DNA from: Globomyces pollinis-pini
Lineage: Eukaryota; Chytridiomycota; Chytridiomycetes; Rhizophydiales; Globomycetaceae
Assembly: GCA_025399215.1 (NCBI GenBank)
Contig: MU621108.1
Location: 1-64,000, forward strand
Direction: 5' to 3'
Length of the DNA: 64,000 nt
Below are positions 1 to 11,893 of the stretch, piece by piece; position 1 is the stretch's first letter, and each line of letters begins with the position of its first letter. Under the pieces are notes generated by a model that searched no databases, was not told the DNA's origin, and saw only the letters and a program-made list of their open reading frames with translations. The translations under genes were made by a program, and so were the position numbers.

Positions 1-1039
1 GTATCTATATAGTGAGAGAAATTTCGAAACCTGATTGATTGTGTATCTGTGACCAAAAGACCGGATAACATAAAACGGTAGTCATAACATGACAACTGGC
101 TAGCAGAAAACGGTAGACATAAGTGGAATGGAAACATAACATGACGATTGGCTGGCAGAGACATATATTGATGACGACTGGATAACAAATTTCGCCTCAA
201 TATTGATAAACACTCAAAGCAACATCTTTGAACAATTGGTTTTCAAATGGTCAATTATGTTCCTTAATGTCAACGTCCAAGTGTGCATTAATGGTGAGTG
301 TTCCAACACACACATTTGACGAAACCATTGCCTACAAACACGATTTCAAGACACTCGTTTGAGTGCAATTACAAACGGTTTATTTAATTGAGAAACGAGT
401 TTCACTATTAGTTATGATAGATTACAGTATTTGTTGAGAGTAACATTGATTTGGAGTGTGCGAAGTCGCAGGCTGCAAATCAATATGACCTCATACAAAA
501 TTGAAACCGTATAAACATGTCAAACGGGGCCATTCACCCTTCCGTTGCAATCCAAAGAAAACAACAGAGCAGTCATCAACCAAACTAACACAAGTGTTAG
601 AAAGCACTTCCCGCATGAGTGAATGTCCTTCATTTCATCATCCATGTTGATAAAAGTAGCTTTGTTAGAAAACAAAGTACTATACAACTGACTCTACATA
701 TGATCCTGAAGAGTTGGTCGGTGAAATTGAAAGAGAAAAACTTTGGCTTATATACTCATGTGGCTTGGGTCAAAGGGCACCCAATCAGATTCAAGTAAAC
801 AGAGTGGAACTCTTTCATGTAAAAAAAAGTTTGGGGAGGATTTTTAGTAATGGTTGGGAAGCATTGAATTAACACCTTCTATGAATAGATTCACAGTCCC
901 CTTATTTTTCCTGTGTTCAACCTCACCTTTAAACAGAATCAACTTTTTACTCTCCAACACAATCTCTAGAAATGAACTAGATATTTGGTAAAATATCCCA
1001 TTTATTATGTGATTAATATATAATTTTGGTACACAGTTA
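1..1039. other. no gene recognised
   Basis: Apart from the short direct repeat near the left edge I see no long open frame or recognisable domain on either strand. Exons of a gene that runs off the left edge could be hidden here, because introns in this genome are very short. Confidence 0.4.
83..158. repeat. short imperfect direct repeat
   Basis: A 24-bp unit beginning cataacatgac occurs at 83-106 and again at 135-158 with three mismatches. An aaaacggtag stretch also recurs around it, so the spacing is about 52 bp. This looks like an old local tandem duplication in non-coding DNA. No function is evident. Confidence 0.6.
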
Positions 1040-2641
1040 TTAGTGAGGTGAATTTAGCAAACGCTTGGCTAATTTCAACCTATCCTGTATTGCTTTTATC
1101 TGTTCTCGAGCATTCTATCTTCAGTTAAAACATCTTACCTTTTGTTTAGGCTCTTCTGAATGCTCCGATTTTGATAAAGGTATATCATTTGTAGTCAGAG
1201 TCGGGATATTTGGTGAAGGGTTCCTAAGAACAACCTGTGTATTTATAATATCATCATCTTGAGGTGGAGATGGCATTGATTTAGAAGCCTTCCGTGAAAA
1301 GTCAGTTACCATCATGCTTTGAAGTGACTTTACCAAACTTTCCAGTTCGCCTACGCGCAATTGCACACTATTTAAAGTCTGTTGAATGGTTAATACTTGA
1401 TACGAGTTACTTGAACAAGTTCTAGTTGTTGAGACTTTGATTCATTTAATAAACGCTCCAATTCAATAACTCTTTCATCTGAGATTAGTGAATTGGTAAT
1501 ATATGAGTTGGCATTGTGGTTGCTCTGTTGTGGTTCAGTTGAATGTGCATTTATTGCGCTTTCTGGATTTCTTTCAACTTGCTTTGCAAAATTGTCTGAA
1601 TTAGGAATTGTGTCTAAAGTAGATGATGTTAATTCACTATCCAGCTTTCTTAAAAGAGGTTTGTGGCTATTTTCATACAGTCCCTGAAGTGGTTTGCTTG
1701 ATTTCTCTTCTACATCTATTGAGCTACCATGATTATCGATGTCTTGGTGAAGTCCAGAACTATTCGCTATTATGTAAGAATCATTGTAAGAATAGTTCAG
1801 TTCATCTTCTTGGATATATTGTTGATTAAATGATTGTCCTGCTTGATAGAACAGTAAAGAATCATCTATAGTATGCTGATCATAGCTCTCTATAGGGTAT
1901 TGTTGAGGAATAGGAATCTGTGGTAGGTTGGGATTATTCCATGAATTGCCTGCCCAAAAGTTATTGGTTGAATGTTTCGAAGGTGGAAAGGGTGATGGTT
2001 TTGTTGAAATGTTTTCGGTTTCAGTTGTAGGTAATTCCTAGTTTGAGAAAATCTGGATATTACTTTCAATACTATCTCGTTCTTGATTCTGTCTTGTTGA
2101 AATTGATCATAATCTTTTGCACGGATAATTGATGGTTCCGCTGCTGTATGGTTCGAATTGAATATTAGTGGGTTTAAATTATTTTTGCCAGAGGTTGATA
2201 CTCTATTCTTTCTTGTTATTGATGCTTTCAATTCCTTCAGAAATCTGATAACATCATTCACAAAAATACATTTTTGTTCTGCATATCCTTTTGTAAAAAA
2301 TTGCTCTTTAGATATCTTTGGTTTATAGTTAAATTCATCAAGTAATGCTACGAGTTTTAATGGATTACTGTTTTACCAGAATACAAAGTCTCTATAAATC
2401 TAGCATCCTTTTTTCCAAAAAAATCCAATCCTTTTGAGTTAAAATGTTTGGTCAATAGTGGAGAATAATTGAGTAAAACGTAGTGTAGTAATGGGAGAAA
2501 GGCAACTGGATCGCCTCTAGACACACTAACAATAAGCAACGAAATCTTATACCCAAATGAGTCCAATAAAGCAGGATATTTGATAGTTTTTAATGAAGAT
2601 TCCAACTTTGAAATGTTGTTGCGTAAATCGCCTGTTGCCAT
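1040..2641 (-). CDS. CEP44: CEP44-like centriolar/centrosomal protein
   Basis: The N-terminus begins MATGDLRNNISKLESSLK and continues with GDPVAFLPLLHYVL, NYSPLLTKHF and KDARFIETLY, then LLDEFNYKPKISKEQF. These match the conserved N-terminal CEP44 domain, which binds microtubules at the centriole wall and helps convert centrioles to centrosomes. I chose the internal ATG at 2639-2641 because the family starts with MATGDL. Four introns of 29, 26, 32 and 24 nt restore one frame. The middle is Asn/Ser/Gln-rich and disordered; the C-terminal part (NSLISDERVIELERLLNESK, then QLRVGELESLVKSLQ) is a predicted coiled coil, as in animal CEP44. The stop is TAA at 1040-1042. A centriolar gene implies that the organism builds basal bodies. 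Confidence 0.85.
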
Positions 2642-2911
2642 CAAACAAAGTGAAAACAAAACTGACATTAAAATTAAAAACACTCGGATTTCTTCATTAA
2701 TAAACACTATAAAGATCTATCATTTATTCATTCTACCAATAGACTGTATGGTCTTGTTTATGTTTCCGAACAGCAACGATCTAAAAACCATTATGTTACA
2801 TTCCAAGTAGAGTTAAATCCGTTATAAATATTATCCAAAGTAATTATATTAAACTGACATCGTTGTTCATTCTTTTAATTACAGTCAAGTCAATTTTTCT
2901 CACTTCACCAA

Positions 2912-3828
2912 ATGGTTCCCCCTCCAGCACCAAATGTTTTCAGAGACTTGAAGGAATTAGTGGACAGAGTCCCTATAATCACTCGATACCTGGTATTCTC
3001 AACACTTGCTTTTTCAGTTGGGGCTACGTTGAGTTTAATTGACGTCAGAAAGTTAGTGCTGGATTTCTATCCAATGTACACTAAATTAGAGGTTTGAACT
3101 CATATCTAACTTATTCAGGTTAGATTATTCGATTATGAATCCATTAGATATGGAGATTCTTCACTCCTCATTTACTATCTGGTGGACAAGGATTATTATT
3201 TCACTTGATGTTTCTCTATCAACAAAGTTTGGAACTAGAATCAAGTCATTTTGGAGGTCGAAAGGCGGATTATTGTTTCAATATTCTTATTATCATGGCA
3301 TTGTTAAATGTAATCACCAATATACTAACTGCAAGGTTGTTGGTGTTTATATGACTCTTCCAGTTTTGACAAGTGCATTTGGAATGGCATTAACATATCT
3401 ATATGCAAATGTCAAAGGAGATCAAATTGTTTCGTTCATGTTCGGCTTTCAATTTAAGGCAATGTATCTTCCATGGGTCTTATTGCTAATGGTATATCGA
3501 TGCTAGGATTCTAATATACAGAATGTTCTTATGTCTGGGGACTTCATGATGCCAGTGTTGGGGATCGCAGTTGGACATGTGGTTTATTACTTGGATGTTT
3601 TGTAACTATTTTAACCCTAATTCTAGATATCCACTCTCACATAATAACCAACGACTTTTACCAACTCCTGGTTTCATTCAGACATGGTAATATTGGATAT
3701 ACTCTGAAACTAGGTTTCCACAGCCAGTAGGAGTTCATGGGATGGGTGGAGCTGTTCCTGGAGCTGCTGCACCAACTCAAACCACCAGAAATGCGTGGGG
3801 CTCTGGACATCGATTGGGGTCTAGCTAA
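2912..3828 (+). CDS. DER1: Derlin family ER membrane protein (ERAD)
   Basis: Derlins are rhomboid pseudoproteases that help move misfolded proteins out of the ER to Cdc48/p97. After splicing the protein shows the N-terminal VPIITRYLVFSTLAF segment, the WR motif in IWRFFTPHLL, several membrane segments, GDQIVSFMFGFQFKAMYLPW, and a C-terminal AWGSGHRLGSS. The last fits the SHP box that Derlins use to bind Cdc48. Introns of 26, 30, 25 and 27 nt are clear. The first is either 56 nt or two abutting introns of 27 and 29 nt. The order of motifs fits Derlin-1/Dfm1-type proteins of normal length. Rhomboid catalytic Ser/His residues are not expected and not seen. Confidence 0.88.
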
Positions 3829-3889
3829 TTGATTAATAAACGCGTTTTGCTATTGTTATTTTCACTGTTTTTATCGTCTGTTTGTTTAT

Positions 3890-4420
3890 ATGAAAGTTAC
3901 TTTGGAAGAATATATGGTGAACTGCTTTATCAAGCATCAAGATCAGTTCCCACATACGAATATCAGAGAAGTGAAGGACTGTAGTTCCACTTTTGGATTT
4001 TATTTACCTGCGTTCAACTTGACTTGTACTAGAGATTTAAGACAAGCAAGAAAAATCCTTATGCAAGGCTACAAGAATTTCAGTATCACAGAAAAGGAAC
4101 TGTTAGATTTATGTTTTCCAAAGAGTCTAGGACCATTTGGAGATCTTTATCTGAAGACAATGTTGCCAACCAGGCCAATCATCAAACACCCACTGAACAA
4201 AGATAAGTTGAAGCTTTCTATTTTGCCATCGGTTGGAGTGAATGAGAAAGAAAATGTAAAGATTAGTAACGATTCAAATGGAGATTCAAAGAATGCAAAG
4301 GACAGTGACACAGACATAAACGAGACCAATACTGACAAGAAGGAGAGTGTACCATTCCCTACAGTACCTTTTGATATTAAAGCAGCGACTGCCAAGGACA
4401 GCATCCCACCAGCAGTTTAA
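3890..4420 (+). CDS. uncharacterised 176-residue protein
   Basis: I do not recognise this protein. The N-terminal 110 residues look folded (FGFYLPAFNLTCTRDLRQAR, ITEKELLDLCFPKSLGPFGD). The last 65 are charged, low in complexity and rich in Asn, Asp and Lys, so probably disordered. There is no signal peptide or membrane segment. It starts about 60 bp after the Derlin stop on the same strand. A short upstream exon cannot be excluded. The antisense frame in the same place is a shadow. Confidence 0.6.
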   Translation: MKVTLEEYMVNCFIKHQDQFPHTNIREVKDCSSTFGFYLPAFNLTCTRDLRQARKILMQGYKNFSITEKELLDLCFPKSLGPFGDLYLKTMLPTRPIIKHPLNKDKLKLSILPSVGVNEKENVKISNDSNGDSKNAKDSDTDINETNTDKKESVPFPTVPFDIKAATAKDSIPPAV

Positions 4421-4628
4421 CTAAATTTAACTATAAACCAGTAAATAAATAAAATTATAATACAAAGAAAGGACGCGATAAGAGCAAGTCTGTTAGGTTA
4501 AACTGAAATGTTTTACCTTGTTTTAGGAGTGAGTTTGGTAACAGATCCAGTAATAACGGGGTGGCGCCCGCCACTGAAATTCAGTGTGGAAATCGATAAA
4601 GAGTTAAACTATTAATTCTCTACTATTT

Positions 4629-5659
4629 ATGGACACTCTAATGGGCAGTCTTGATCATAAAAATAAATTCATGGAGTCCCTTAGCCGTTCATTGACTCGC
4701 TCGTATGGTGCTTCATTGAATAAATCGCTGACTCAACCTGGTTTCTTAGAGTATGTTTTCATCAATTAACGTTACAGGGCATACTATAACTTTCAATATT
4801 CTACCCATTCTCCTAATGTCCAAACTCCTACTAAAGACATGGCTTATTTTGCTGCGGTCGAAGATTCATTCTGCAAAGACTTTGCCTGTTGCGGTATACA
4901 GCTGATTGACATGCATGCTCTATTGGAGCATTTTGAAGAATGTCATGTGGTGGTCGAATCGGATGTAGAAGAGGAAGATGATCTCACGTTTCAATTTGAG
5001 TCGCAGGATGTCGAAATGGCCGACACTCAATCCGGTACAGCTTGCACAGACATGTACTTCAATAAACCAAAAAGAAATCATGTTAGCATGTCAGATATTT
5101 ATCAAAACGATACAGTCACTTCTGCATTCGATACATCGATTATTAGGAGACGGCAACAAAGTCCACCTCAACCTTGGCGAAACACAGATACTATTGAATC
5201 ACCACCACAAACATTTCCTGTTCACATTGAGCAGAATGTGAATACCATTGATATTATGCAGGTGGATCCTCCCGTTGAAGTTCAGTCAACCTCTCCTAGA
5301 GTCAAACGGTCTGATAATGGTGTGTCATCTCTTCCTCCTCCAGTTATCGATTCAAAATCAAGTGGTGGAGCTGGTATTCTCACTAACGAAGAAGAAGTTG
5401 AACGACCATACAAATGTAAAATTGTAGGTTGTAACAAATCATACAAGAATCCGGGTGGTCTAAAGTATCATATGCATCATGGACATTGTGAAGATACTGG
5501 TGATCCAGAAATGAACAATATCATTCACAAACCATACCAGTGTACTGTTCTAGATTGTGGAAAGCGGTACAAGAATTTAAATGGATTGAAGGTTTGATTT
5601 TTTATTTTAACTTATATTAGTACCATATTGAGCACTCCCATCTTCAACTATTAGGTTAA
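4629..5659 (+). CDS. SFP1/JAZF1-like C2H2 zinc-finger protein
   Basis: The C-terminus carries two C2H2 fingers of the Sfp1 type. The first is YKCKIVGCNKSYKNPGGLKY with HMHHGHCE. The second is YQCTVLDCGKRYKNLNGLK, completed across a 29-nt intron by YHIEHSH. The N-terminal part has a Cys/His-containing segment (FCKDFACCGIQL followed by LLEHFEECH) resembling a degenerate finger, then a long Ser/Pro/acidic linker. In yeast Sfp1 drives ribosomal-protein and ribosome-biogenesis genes under TOR control; that role is inferred here. The first exon starts at 4629 and joins through a 27-nt intron. The stop follows HLQLLG. Confidence 0.82.
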
Positions 5660-5723
5660 ATCACTGATGACACCTCATTTCAATAAATATTAGTATTATC
5701 ATTTTAGTTTATCTCTCTCCTAA

Positions 5724-6011
5724 ATGTCCATAACCACCGTGAATTATCTCCCACAATTTCATTGTATCCCAACGAATATTTTGGCTAGTTATCATGTGAA
5801 AAAGAGATGTACCGTAGATGAAACTAACTCACAATTTGTTTCATTGCTGAAAAAAAGACACTTTTTAATAACAGCCAGTTCCAGTGAAACCCAATTCGGT
5901 AACGCCAAATCAAAAGGTTCAACTAGGATTGGGTCTTTGACGTTCAATCATTCGCGTCATAAATTCAGGGTCTTGGCAGTCAAATGTTACACAACAAAAA
6001 CAATTCACTGA
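5724..6011 (+). CDS. possible small protein, unrecognised
   Basis: An uninterrupted 95-codon frame begins 65 bp after the zinc-finger gene and stops 18 bp before the DPH7 stop on the other strand. The product is basic (many Lys, Arg and His), has no clear membrane segment and resembles nothing I know. It could be a real small gene or a chance frame in a tight convergent gap. Confidence 0.33.
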   Translation: MSITTVNYLPQFHCIPTNILASYHVKKRCTVDETNSQFVSLLKKRHFLITASSSETQFGNAKSKGSTRIGSLTFNHSRHKFRVLAVKCYTTKTIH

Positions 6012-6029
6012 TTATAGTTGCATATATTT

Positions 6030-7174
6030 CTAAGACAAGTTTGGCGACCAAAGATGAAAGAGATGATCATAAAAGGAACAAGTACCGATTACTGGATCTT
6101 TATAGCTCCAATCTACACCATAAGCGATGGATTTGTGCTTCATATAATCCATTAAGTTTGATAATTCATTTTCTATTTTATCAAAAAACAAACTTTACCT
6201 TTGTATGATAAAATATGAAATCCATTATACATACTAGCAGCAATTAATAGACTTGGATCTATTGGGTGCCATTTGATTCTCCAAACTCCGCCACCAGTAG
6301 AATGAGATGTTAATGGTTGTCTAATATTTCGCGTGTCCCAGATTCGAACATGTTCATCGTATGAACCAGTTGCAAGTATATTTGGCATATTAGGGTGTGA
6401 TGATATGGTGCAAACACCCGCTTCATGTACTTTGTTGGTGAACATTGGTGTATCAAATCCAATTCTGGTATCCCAACCTTTAAACAGACAATCATCAGCA
6501 CCACTGTATATAGTTGTGGTATTGTGATAATCAAATGCAGCTATCCAAGCTTCCAAGCTATGTCCTAATCCCTCCTGTTGAGTGATTAGCCCAGTTGGGG
6601 TTAGTTGAAGATATGAGATGGTTCCATCACTCTGACTAATAACTAAATCATGCTCCAAACTAAAATGAGATCTTGATCATTGCATTACGAAGATGAAAGA
6701 CGATTTTTCCAATCAACTGAAAGGTTTAATACGTTCTGTTTGTTGTTAGATATTGTGAAAATCTTTGTCATGCTATTATTCTTTTTAATTAGATTTGTAT
6801 AGTTACTTCTAATTTATAAATATCTGTATTTCCTGTAGCAGTAACTTGGGCCATCACTGGAAAGTCATTCAAAGGTTGAAAACACCTGCATTAAAGTCAA
6901 CCATCCTCAATTCTTTTACCATTTTATGTCCAGTATAGCGTCAGTTTCCTCTCTATATCTTTCTGGACTATCTTGAGTAATAATTACAATACAATTTATC
7001 TTCACTGTATTCATGTAACAATAATCTTCCTAATCGTTCTGTCGGTCCTGATTCTGGTTGGTTTTCTACTACTTGATAAGTTCCAATGACAGCATAGGAC
7101 TGAAAACCTTTAATTGGACAGAATTCAACACTATCTGCACTGTACTCTGTATCAATAGAATAATTTGTTTCCAT
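6030..7174 (-). CDS. DPH7: DPH7-like WD40 protein, diphthine methylesterase
   Basis: DPH7 removes the methyl ester from diphthine on elongation factor 2 so that the last amidation step of diphthamide synthesis can proceed. Splicing five or so short introns gives a WD40 propeller. Visible pieces are the N-terminal YSADSVEFCPIKGFQSYAVI with the acidic tail of strand one, ILDIKWCFQPLNDFPVMA, AWIAAFDYHNTTTIYSGADD, ILATGSYDEHVRIWDTRN, GGGVWRIKWHPIDPSLLIAA and the typical C-terminal AYGVDWSYKD then CSFYDHLFHLW. The start ATG is at 7172-7174 and the stop TAG at 6030-6032. One intron (44 nt) is longer than the rest. It diverges from the choline-transporter-like gene. Confidence 0.87.
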
Positions 7175-7337
7175 TAAAAAAAAGGAAAGAAAATCAACGT
7201 TTACATAATAAACGTCATTAGTCAGACCTGATACTTATTAGAGTGCAAGTGTTTGAGATAGGGCCGAAAATGTCGCATGATCATTATGGTATTAGAGAAA
7301 CACGAAAACGCGCTTGAATCTGTTTACTCTATAAAAG

Positions 7338-9533
7338 ATGCCTGCTAACAGCAATGCAGCTAGCAAAAAGAGCCAAGGCAATCTCAGTAAAAAGAGTCAA
7401 AGCAATTTGAGTAGAAGAAGTCAACGTTTTGAAGTAGATGAAGAAATTGCAACAAAAGAATTCTTTGTCACCAAACGTTATTGTCGAGATGTTATATTTC
7501 TACTCTTATTTGCAGCATTCTGGTTCGGTATGATTCTTGTAGCAATGAATGCTTTCCGTACGGGTGACCCAAAACGTATTGTAATTCCACAAGATTATCT
7601 TGGCAATTATTGTGGTAAATAGATTCAAATTCATCATTGTAGGTATTGATAATACAAATTCATCTTTGGTGGTTGCCAATGCATACTCGAATCAAACTGC
7701 AAATCCATATTTGTATTACTTTAGTATCCAAGGTAATTTTTAGATAGTTATTACTAATCTTTACAGATTTAACTAATGCAACACACATTTGCGTTAAAGA
7801 ATGTCCAAAAGAGACCAAAGCATTATCTGTCAGTAATTATCTGTGCAGATATGATATTACTCCGACAATATTAAACTACGCAACTCTTGTTCAAAAGTTT
7901 CACTGCGCTGCATATACGTTAGCTTCTTCTCCAATTTTGAATCGATGTATTCCAGGAGTATCATCAAGTACTGATAACTCCACTACTTCATCAAATGATA
8001 TTCTAAGTCAGAGCAGAGATTTTGCTGTTAGAGTGCTCTCAGACTTACAAGTGACTTGGAAAGTGGTAACAATTACCACAACCTCACAGTAGATTGCCGT
8101 AGGAGCAGGAGTGTCAATGATACTCTCATTTATTTGGATGTTACTGTTGCAATATTTAGCGGGATTGATTGTTTGGGTCTGTATAATTGGCTGCAACATT
8201 TTCTTTGTCTTTGGGTCTATCTGGCTCTATCTATATTGGCAAGCCAACTTGGCGTTACTTAACCAAACAACAATCACTGGTATTCAAGCGCAGATCAATT
8301 CCATCGTTGGTATTAATGATTCAACCACGGTTTTTGTCAGTAAATCAAACACTGATGTGTTACAATGGACATTTATTGTCATGGCTGTTATCGGAGTTCT
8401 TTTATTATTGATTACAATTGGGATGTTTAAACGGGTGGTGATTGCTGTGGGTGTTATCAAACAAGCTTCTTTGGCAATGAAAAAAATGCCATTGATCAGT
8501 ATGACTTTATCGCACTAAACTTTGAATAGTCTTCTTCCCCTTTTTAATTTGGGCGGCCATTGCAATTAACATTGCATATTTCTTATATGTTGGTGCATAT
8601 ATTATTACGCCAGGTATTTAGTTTCAATCTAATCAATTAATGGTAGGTGGACCACAGCCATTCACATTGAATATCTTCAATACAGTACTAAGTGATCCAA
8701 ACATAAGCAATTATATAATTGGTTATCACATATTTGGATTTTTATGGACACTTTTCTTCTTGTTGGGTGTAAATCAAATGTCAATTGCGGGAGCCATCGC
8801 AAACTGGTATTTCACAATGGACAAAACTGAACCAATGCGATTGCCTGTAATGAGATCTCTATTCCGTACTTTGGTGTTTCATTTAGGTTCCATTGCAGTA
8901 GGTTCAATGTTGATTGCTATCGTAGAATTCATTCGTATTCTACTTTTTTACATTCAACGGAATTTAAAGAAGAGTGGCAATCAATACTTGCAATACCTAC
9001 TGGCATGTATTCAATGTTGTTTGGCATGTGTAAGTGTTTTGGTAAAATTCATCAATCGAAATGCATATATTTTTATTGCTATTAAAGGAAAAGCATTCTT
9101 TAGCTCTGCCGGTGAAGCTACAGCTTTATTGATTCGAAATGCACTTCGAGTAGCAGCTATCGATTTCGTATCAGATTTTGTCTTATTCTTATCAAAAATG
9201 ATTGTGGTTACTGCATGTGGATTTGGCGCATACTTTTATCTTGCTTACTTTGGGTCAGCATTGGGAACTATCGCAATCCCATGGGTGACAGTAGTACTTG
9301 TCGTTATCTCGTCCTACTTTGTTTCCTCTGCTTTCATTAGTGTGTATCAAATGGCTATTGATACTATCTTTATATGTTTCTTGATTGATAGTGAAAGCAA
9401 TGATGGATCTGCTGCTAATCCTTACTATATGACTGAAGGAATGCAAAATGTTATGGGTGTTGAAAACAAACAAACAACCAAATCAAGAAGAACTACCCAA
9501 CAAAGTCGAAGGGTACATTCTATTCATTTCTAA
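7338..9533 (+). CDS. choline-transporter-like (CTL/SLC44) membrane protein
   Basis: CTL proteins are ten-helix membrane proteins that move choline and related molecules. The N-terminal cytosolic tail is Ser/Lys/Asn-rich (KKSQGNLSKKSQ) and leads into the first helix after CRDVIFLLLFAAFW. A Cys-containing extracellular loop follows (HICVKECPKE, LNRCIPG). Later pieces fit SLC44: WFGMILVAM, GSIAVGSMLIAIVEFIRI, the Cys-rich QYLLACIQCCLACV, FINRNAYIFIAIKG and the ending IDTIFICFLID followed by DGSAANPYYM. At least five introns of 27-34 nt are needed. The end is uncertain: the frame stops at 9533, but a 33-nt intron there would extend it by about 14 residues. Substrate is not shown by sequence. Confidence 0.85.
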
Positions 9534-9640
9534 ACGTTTATTTAGGGTACGGTTCATGTGGAAGAGTTTTAATTACTTTCTTATTAAATAGCCCAATAAA
9601 ATAGTACAGTTTTGATCGATTCCACATTGAATATTAAATA

Positions 9641-11845
9641 TTAAGGTTTATTAGAATCAATGAATTTCGCACCTTTTTCCAACACTTCCTGCAATACTCG
9701 TACATCAGCAATTGCAGTCAATACATCCTCGGATGAGCAAATCAAATTGACGACAGATACTTTGTTTTTCATCGTAATTGATATTAATCCATTTGATTCC
9801 AGTTGGCTCAAGATGTCAGTGAATTCAGAAGGTTGAACGTGACCAATATGAGTAGCCAGATTGGATAATTTTCGGTACCAATTACTGACCTGACAATTAG
9901 ATTGACCATTTTACATTTAAAGTTGTTTTATCTTTCATGTTTTTTTGTTTCATTAACAAGATAGTACACAATACAAGTTTTACTTGCATCTAACGTTAAA
10001 AATTAAAATAAATTTCAAAAAAACCTGTAATTCTACAATTTTTCGTACATTTGGTGATCCCAACATGTTAGCAGCAGCGCTAAGGATATGCTTCACCGTC
10101 ACTTTCGGCAAATCTATTGAATCTTCGTTATTCAGTTGATCACCCTTTGCCTTGACTTCCAATTCCACCATATGTATAGCTTGTCTAGCATTTCGTTAGT
10201 CCTAATGTGCTAGTACCTGCATACATCAAGTGCTTTTCTCAAGTCACCAGTGGAAGCTAGCTTTCTTGCTGCGAGTTCTATCGCCATTGGTTGCATAATC
10301 GGAACTTTCATTAAAAAAATAAGTTTTTTTACCTTTGCTATTCTTTCCGACGTTGGATACTGCTGCTCATTAGTAAAGTGTAAATTACTGTTCGCCGGTA
10401 CTATAAAAATAAGATAAAATACTTGATTACCATTGTGATCTTTTTTAGCTAATGCTTTAGCAACTTCGGATTCCGCATCTTGTTTCATTTCGTTGATTGA
10501 ATCTTCCAGATAAGAACTGGCAGAAGTTAATTCTAGCGAGTATTAGAGTGACATAAGCAATACTGTTTTTGACTCTATTCTTGCGAGAAGGGGTAAACGG
10601 AACGTCCCACTGCTCAGTTTTGGGGTCTATATTTTCATGATCAGTGAGGGTTGTAGCATTGATTTGTAAACTTTCAGGAATACCAACAATGCCTGTAGAT
10701 ATTAAGCAAGACATACACATACCGCTGTTTCTGTGTCTATTGTGTGTTGGAGTAGATGGATAGTTTAATGTAGTGTCGTCCTCTAACATAAAAGAGCAAA
10801 CATTCTTACCGTTATTCAATGCCATCAATCTGTCCTTTATAATCGCAGTTATTTCTGGCACTTTGTATGGTGCGAAAGATATATATTGGGGTTCATCTAG
10901 GGTTATTAATGAAATGTTACAATTTTTTGTTGCCAATCGTGGTAAGAACCGAGAAGTAAGATCCAGTGCATTTGCAATTCCAATAAGATTTAACCTGGAA
11001 GCTGTTGTTTTGGCCCACTCAAAGAGCCTATATAAGGTGTCTTGGTCACGAGCGATTAAATGGTCAATTTCGTCCAGGACCAGCAATCTATATATTGATC
11101 AGCAGCTATTTCTATACATCATTGAGCTGTTTTCTTCCGGTGTGATGAGATAATTGTAAAGTGTTTCTAATGGGGTTTCAATCCCATCGATGGACAATTC
11201 TGTCACTATTTTGGTAAAAATTTGCTTAGGATCTGAAATATTCATGCAGTTGATAAATATGGTTTTGATCGGAAACGGTTTCTACTGATAAGATTGATCA
11301 GGTTTACCAAATGAAATTGCGATGCCATTACTGTTAAGATTTCGTTGACTAAAGCTGTTTTCCCTGTGCCAGGACACCCAGATATGTATAGAGAACCCGG
11401 TTTGTGAGCTAGAAGGTGATTTTCTAAGAATTGGATAATAGATACGCGCTCAGTATTTCGACCCACCAACTTCTTTGGAGTGGAACAACGTCTAAATAGT
11501 GCTTTTGCATCCTGATAAATTGAAGTTGGAGTTCTATGAGCGGTAGGGGTTTGAGAAATACGTTTAGTTGGGGTAGCAGTAAGTTTAAGCCTTTTGTGTT
11601 GACTTTCAGTTTCCTCTGAGTCATGAAGTGAAATTTTAGTTTCTATAACGATTAGATTCAAACATGAAATGGATACGAATTGAGTTAGATTCGGCTAGAA
11701 TATTCCTCTTTTTTGATATTTTACAGTCACTAAGAGCAGTTTTGATCTGGTCTATTTTCTGAGCAGATTCCTGGGATTCCTTCAGGGATAGAGTCTCATT
11801 TTTTTTAGTTCTTTCATTTAATCTTTGTTGTCTTTTCGAAATCAT
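9641..11845 (-). CDS. CDC6: CDC6 replication licensing ATPase
   Basis: CDC6 loads the MCM helicase at ORC-bound origins. After splicing, a basic N-terminal tail with Thr-Pro sites (TPTKRISQTPTAHRTPTS) suggests CDK control. The AAA+ core follows: Walker A GCPGTGKTA, INCMNISDPKQIFTKI, Walker B LLVLDEIDHL, sensor 1 LIGIANALDLTSRFLPRL and sensor 2 STGDLRKALDVCR. It ends with a winged-helix domain (LQMQVKLVLCTILLMKQKNM, then VSNWYRKLSNLATHIG). That domain is broken by two introns, yet reads cleanly. I count about ten introns, all roughly 24-40 nt. The ATG at 11843-11845 is only 48 bp from the divergent SFR1 start. CDC6 rather than ORC1 is favoured by length and lack of a BAH domain. Confidence 0.9.
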
Positions 11846-11893
11846 AAAAAGAAAGTTTGTCCAGATGGTGCACTTACCAACCCTAACCTCAAC

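Noticed and set aside
1493..1829. Plus-strand open frames inside the CEP44 region
   Set aside because: The minus strand reads as one spliced protein here, so these are shadows.
5984..6208. 74-codon plus-strand frame
   Set aside because: It lies antisense to the conserved DPH7 C-terminus (CSFYDHLFHLW).
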